Source of the DNA: Amycolatopsis sp. QT-25
GTDB taxonomy: Bacteria > Actinomycetota > Actinomycetes > Mycobacteriales > Pseudonocardiaceae
Assembly: GCF_029369745.1 (NCBI RefSeq)
Contig: NZ_CP120210.1
Location: 3,162,001-3,226,000 of the forward strand
DNA: 64,000 nt
Direction: 5' to 3'
This document shows positions 60,861 to 64,000 of this stretch, piece by piece; within the stretch, counting starts at the first letter, position 1, and each line of letters starts with the position of its first letter. The notes under the pieces were generated by a model. That model ran no database searches. It was not told the origin of the DNA and was given only the letters and a program-made list of their open reading frames with translations. The position numbers and the translations under genes were made by a program.

Positions 60861-62267
60861 TCAGACCAGGGGCAGTTCCGCCACGGCGTCCGCCAACTGC
60901 CCGGCAGTGTCCCCGGCGGCCCATACGTGCCCGTCCGGGCGCACCAGCACGGCGGACGTGGGCCAGGGCAGCTCGGTCTCGTACAGCCGGAGGTCCGCGT
61001 TCGTGGCCAGGTCCTTCAACGCCGGGCCGGTTTCGTGGGCCAGCAGCACCGGGCGGCCCGCACGCAACAGGTGCAACTGCTCGCGGGTGGCCGGGAGGCG
61101 CCGGCCGGCCAGGGGATGACTGCCCGGATAACGTACGTCCAGCGCCGTCAGCGTGGTGGCCAGCGCGGTGGCCACGTCGGGATGGGTGCGCAGCAGGTCG
61201 GCCATGAACCGACGCAGGGACTGTCCCTCCTCGGTGGTGGCGGTGATCAGGGCGGTCTGGGCCTTGGTGTGTTCACCCAGGGCCACGCCGACAGGATGGC
61301 GTTCCCGGTGATAGGTGTCCAGCAGGGCCGCGCTCGCCCGGCCTCGCTGGACCGCGGCCAGCTTCCAGCCCAGGTTCATCGCGTCCTGCAGGCCCACGTT
61401 CAGCCCGACGCCGCCTGCCGGGAAGTGCATGTGCGCGGCGTCGCCTGCCAGGAACACCCGCCCTTTCCGGTACTCGGCCGCGAGCCGGGTGGCGTTGCCG
61501 AAGCGGGACAGCCACACCGGGGAGTGCAGGCCGAAGTCCGTGCCCGCGATCCGGTTCGCCGTCTCCCGCAGGAATTCCAGGGTCGGGGCGGGGGCCGACG
61601 GGGCGTACCCGGTGACGCGGTAGCGCCCGCCAGGGATCGGGACCACGATCAGCGCGCCGTGTTCGTTGTGCCAGAAGCCCAGCCGCTCCGGCGGATCGAC
61701 CAACTCGACGTCCCCGAGGAAACCGAAGACGGTCGAGTCGGTGCCGGGGAAGTCGATGCCCGCCGCCCGGCGCACGGTGCTGCCCGCCCCGTCCGCGCCG
61801 ACCACGTGGCCGGCGGTGATCTCGTACTCGCCATCCGGCCCGCTGACCCGCAGGGTCACGCCCTGTTCGTCCTGGTGCAGCCCGGACACCTGATGACCGC
61901 GCCGGATCACCACCCCGAGGGCCAGGGCGTACCGTTCGAGCAGTTCCTCGGTGCGCAGCTGCGGATGCGCGAGCATGAAGGGGAACGGCGTGGTCAGCCC
62001 GCGGAAGTCCAGACGGGCGGGAAGCATGCCGAAGTGCCCGTCCGGCACCGGCAGCCCGCCGTCGAGGAAGGCTTGTTCCTGCCCGCGCATCGCCAGTACC
62101 TCGATCGTGCGCGGGTGAATGGCCAGCGCCTTCGAGTGCGGGCTGCGCTGCTCGGCCCGTTCCAGGACCAGCGGCCGCCCGCCGCCCAAGGCCAGCTCCG
62201 CCGCCATCCACAGCCCGACCGGGCCCGCTCCGGCCACGATGGTGTCATGTGCCTGCAAAGTGATCAC
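60861..62267 (-). CDS. FAD-dependent aromatic hydroxylase-type monooxygenase
   Basis: A 468-residue class A flavoprotein monooxygenase. Rossmann motif IVAGAGPVGLWMAAELAL, DG motif HVVGADGAGSTVRRAAGI, GD motif FLAGDAAHMHFPAGGVGLNV followed by GLQDAMNLGWKLAA. The C-terminal thioredoxin-like domain (~375-468; VLLAHETGPALKDLATNADL) matches the PheA/TfdB and polyketide-tailoring hydroxylases. It is divergent from an HxlR regulator 178 nt away that probably controls it. GTG at 62267 follows GGGAGA very closely; a TTG four codons later has better spacing. Substrate unknown; an aromatic compound is likely. Confidence 0.93.
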   Translation of the reverse strand: MITLQAHDTIVAGAGPVGLWMAAELALGGGRPLVLERAEQRSPHSKALAIHPRTIEVLAMRGQEQAFLDGGLPVPDGHFGMLPARLDFRGLTTPFPFMLAHPQLRTEELLERYALALGVVIRRGHQVSGLHQDEQGVTLRVSGPDGEYEITAGHVVGADGAGSTVRRAAGIDFPGTDSTVFGFLGDVELVDPPERLGFWHNEHGALIVVPIPGGRYRVTGYAPSAPAPTLEFLRETANRIAGTDFGLHSPVWLSRFGNATRLAAEYRKGRVFLAGDAAHMHFPAGGVGLNVGLQDAMNLGWKLAAVQRGRASAALLDTYHRERHPVGVALGEHTKAQTALITATTEEGQSLRRFMADLLRTHPDVATALATTLTALDVRYPGSHPLAGRRLPATREQLHLLRAGRPVLLAHETGPALKDLATNADLRLYETELPWPTSAVLVRPDGHVWAAGDTAGQLADAVAELPLV

Positions 62268-62411
62268 TCTCCCTGGGATCGAGGTGTGCCGCGTGCGGTG
62301 AGAGCGCGGTGGACGACCTTGCCGTTCCCGGCCTTCGCGCTCCGGTGAGCCGAGCGCGGGTCGAAGTCGTGGTTCGGTGCGTGGCCCGCCACGCGGGCGT
62401 TACATACTGGT

Positions 62412-62425
62412 GGTGCGGTCGCACC
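62412..62425. promoter_or_regulatory. palindrome between divergent monooxygenase and HxlR genes
   Basis: GGTGCG-GT-CGCACC, a 6-bp perfect inverted repeat with 2-bp spacer, 20 bp before the HxlR start and inside the 177-bp divergent promoter region. A plausible HxlR operator by position; symmetry is short. Confidence 0.4.
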
Positions 62426-62444
62426 CTGACGAGAGGTGATCGAG

Positions 62445-62867
62445 ATGGCCTCAGCGCGACAGACCAGTGGGCCGTGCCAGGCATGGCCGGAGGACAGCGC
62501 CTTCATCCGTGAGGTGCTCGACCGCATCGGCGACAAGTGGACGGTGCTGACCATCGGCACCCTGCGCACCGGCTCGCTGCGCTACTCCGCCTTGCGGGCG
62601 AGCATCCCGGGGATCTCCCAGCGGATGCTGACCCAGACGCTCAAACATCTCGAGCGCGACGGCCTGATCACCCGGACCGCATACGCCGAGGTCCCTCCGC
62701 GCGTGGAGTACGACCTGACCGACCTGGGCCGATCGCTGATCGACGCGGTGACGGCGATGGCCGAGTGGGCCGCCACCCACCACCGAGAGATCGCCGGCCA
62801 CCGGGCCACCAGTGAACTGACCGGAGTCGGCCGAGCCAAAGCCGTGGTCCGCGCGTCGGCGGGCTGA
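62445..62867 (+). CDS. HxlR-family transcriptional regulator
   Basis: A 140-residue winged-helix regulator. Near the N-terminus Cys (SGPCQAWPED) stands at the usual HxlR cysteine position, followed by FIREVLDRIGDKWTVLTIGT, LRYSALRASIPGISQRMLTQ and TLKHLERDGLITRTAYAEVP with PPRVEYDLTDLGRSL, the family signature. Many HxlR proteins sense electrophiles or quinones through that cysteine and control divergent oxidoreductases, which fits the monooxygenase next door. ATG at 62445 has GAGAGG upstream. Confidence 0.94.
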   Translation: MASARQTSGPCQAWPEDSAFIREVLDRIGDKWTVLTIGTLRTGSLRYSALRASIPGISQRMLTQTLKHLERDGLITRTAYAEVPPRVEYDLTDLGRSLIDAVTAMAEWAATHHREIAGHRATSELTGVGRAKAVVRASAG

Positions 62868-63497
62868 GGCGCCGGTGGGGCTCGTCGGTCCGTGGCGTCG
62901 GGCACGTCGCCCTCGGCATCCTCGGTGTTCGACTCAGCGCTCGCCGCCTCGTCGATGTCGAAGTGGCACCCGGCGTCGGGATCACCCGCCGCGGGAGCCG
63001 CGCTCCGAAGTCCGTCCTTCGCCCTGCTCCTGACACACGTTCATTCGGCTTCCCCACCTCACCGGTAGTGCGTGACACCATCATGAGCGAGTGGGAGGAG
63101 GTCTGCAAAAGGCACTTTCAAGTGCGTGGGCAACGACGAGGCCGTCCGGCCGGCCAAATCCACTTCGTGGTCACCGGTCACTACACCTGGCTCGAACCGG
63201 GTGACGGCGGGTCGCGACCGGAGCCCCGATCGGGATTCCGGTGCTGCCGACGGATGGACCCGGTGCCCCGAGCACGAAGACCGAGAGTGGTTCCAGTACC
63301 TGCCAGGGTGTGGGCGCTGCATAACGGCGACGCCGAAACAACATGCTTTCGGGCGTTCTGACGCGTTCGACAGAGAACCACACTTTACGGTGACGGCCGC
63401 GTTCTTCCTGTATTTCCTTGGCGTCGCCGCTGGCATAGTCACGATCGAGCAATTCGCCGTTACCCCTTTTTCGATCCGAGTAAAGGACGGTTCCTTG
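62868..63497. other. 630-bp region without a supportable gene
   Basis: Several frames are open but fragmentary. A minus-strand stretch near 62890-62970 (FDIDEAASAESNTEDAEGDV) and a plus-strand stretch near 63085-63190 (MSEWEEVCKRHFQVRGQ) look slightly protein-like but neither has a good extent. The frame of the downstream EF-hand gene is open upstream to about 63100 with a hydrophobic segment at ~63390-63450, so a longer N-terminus of that gene cannot be excluded. Confidence 0.4.
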
Positions 63498-64000
63498 ATG
63501 CAGACGGATGCCCTCGAGCGGGTCAGGCTCATCTTCACTTTGTTCGACCGCAACGGAAACGGGCACCTCGAAGCCGAAGACTTCGAAATCATGGCCGCCG
63601 ACGTCGTCGAGGCGGCTCCCGAATCCGGTGCGGCGGCCAAAGACGCGATGAGGTCGGCGTTCCGGCAATACTGGCGGACCCTGGTCGAAGAATTGGACGT
63701 CGATCGCGACGGCGAGATCACCTTCGACGAGTACACCGCCGTCGTCCTGTCACCGGAACGCTTCGACGCCACCATCGGCGCTTTCGCCGAGGCGCTGGCG
63801 ACGCTGGGCGACCCGGACGGGGATGGTCTCATCGAGCGACACGTCTTCCATGCGCTCATGGCGGCGATCGGTTTCGAACGGGCGAACATCGATGCGCTCT
63901 TCGACGCTTTCGGCCCGTCCGTCGCGGACCAGATCACCGTCTCGACCTGGGTGGCCGGGATCAAGGACTACTACAACCCGAAGAAGACGGACATCGCCGG
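63498..64000 (+). CDS. EF-hand calcium-binding protein, 3' end outside the window
   Basis: At least 167 residues, cut by the window end. Calcium loops: FDRNGNGHLEAEDF (residues ~16-29), LDVDRDGEITFDEY (~67-80) and GDPDGDGLIERHVF (~104-117), with a fourth degenerate site FGPSVADQITVSTW (~139-152) lacking most acidic ligands. The pattern matches calerythrin-like prokaryotic EF-hand proteins of actinobacteria (normally ~175-180 residues), so only a few residues should be missing. ATG at 63498 preceded by AAAGGA at a wide spacing. Likely a cytosolic calcium buffer or sensor. Confidence 0.88.
   Translation, partial: MQTDALERVRLIFTLFDRNGNGHLEAEDFEIMAADVVEAAPESGAAAKDAMRSAFRQYWRTLVEELDVDRDGEITFDEYTAVVLSPERFDATIGAFAEALATLGDPDGDGLIERHVFHALMAAIGFERANIDALFDAFGPSVADQITVSTWVAGIKDYYNPKKTDIA

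Noticed and set aside
62963-63361. 132-codon plus-strand frame before the EF-hand gene
   Set aside because: Begins in unlikely sequence and becomes Arg/Pro-rich; a small part (MSEWEEVCKRHF) looks plausible but is not enough.

Overview
The window is very GC-rich, with GC-biased third codon positions, GTG/TTG starts, stop/start overlaps of the GTGA and ATGA type and several apparently leaderless genes. Gene content (SARP regulator, EspG-family protein, IS256-type transposase, BluB, AftB-like GT-C transferase, PP2C/STAS switches, FN3-MoxR-DUF58-TgpA operon) points to a Pseudonocardiales-type actinomycete; Amycolatopsis is my best guess from overall look, not from a search. No rRNA, tRNA or CRISPR array was seen.

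Layout. 0-6 kb: two STAS anti-sigma antagonists around a PucR-type regulator, then small enzymes (AlkD-like protein, two VOC proteins, a Cys-less isochorismatase fold, an aldo/keto reductase). 6-14 kb: a secreted sugar dehydrogenase with PKD domain, a TetR operon with a coupled 76-aa protein and a DUF1232 protein, a GT-C glycosyltransferase, BluB and a small membrane protein. 14.6-17.4 kb: two divergent paralogous OmpR-type regulators, one with a histidine kinase. 17.5-23.9 kb: MoxR / FN3 / DUF58 / TgpA-like operon, the last with a degenerate catalytic triad. 23.9-29.2 kb: two tandem membrane pseudokinases with related C-terminal ectodomains, a three-gene operon of Ala/Pro/Lys-rich exported proteins plus a glycine-zipper protein, and a SARP regulator. 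29.5-36.4 kb: a small membrane protein whose upstream region is split by an IS256 element, an HNH lipoprotein, a DUF1232 protein and two exported serine proteases.

36.6-46.5 kb is a decay zone: a frameshifted LuxR-type ATPase regulator, an SpvB-like fragment, an amidase broken by three frameshifts, a headless reading frame, a broken beta-helix protein and a broken amidohydrolase, mixed with intact genes (HAD hydrolase, receptor Ser/Thr kinase, four-TM protein). Two of three copies of a dispersed ~110-130 bp repeat lie in the left third of the window and the third lies here beside a 24-bp-arm perfect hairpin.

46.7-59 kb, after an APC permease, is a partner-switching and stress-signalling island: ANTAR-GAF-PAS-PP2C phosphatase, a 1514-aa soluble hybrid histidine kinase with about 15 HAMP domains, a STAS protein, and a 912-aa protein joining PAS, GAF, PAS, PP2C, anti-sigma-type ATPase and STAS. 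With the STAS genes at the left end this suggests elaborate control of alternative sigma factors, although no sigma factor gene is in view. 59-64 kb: a small membrane protein, an orphan EspG-like protein, an FAD monooxygenase divergent from an HxlR regulator, and the start of an EF-hand protein cut by the window end.
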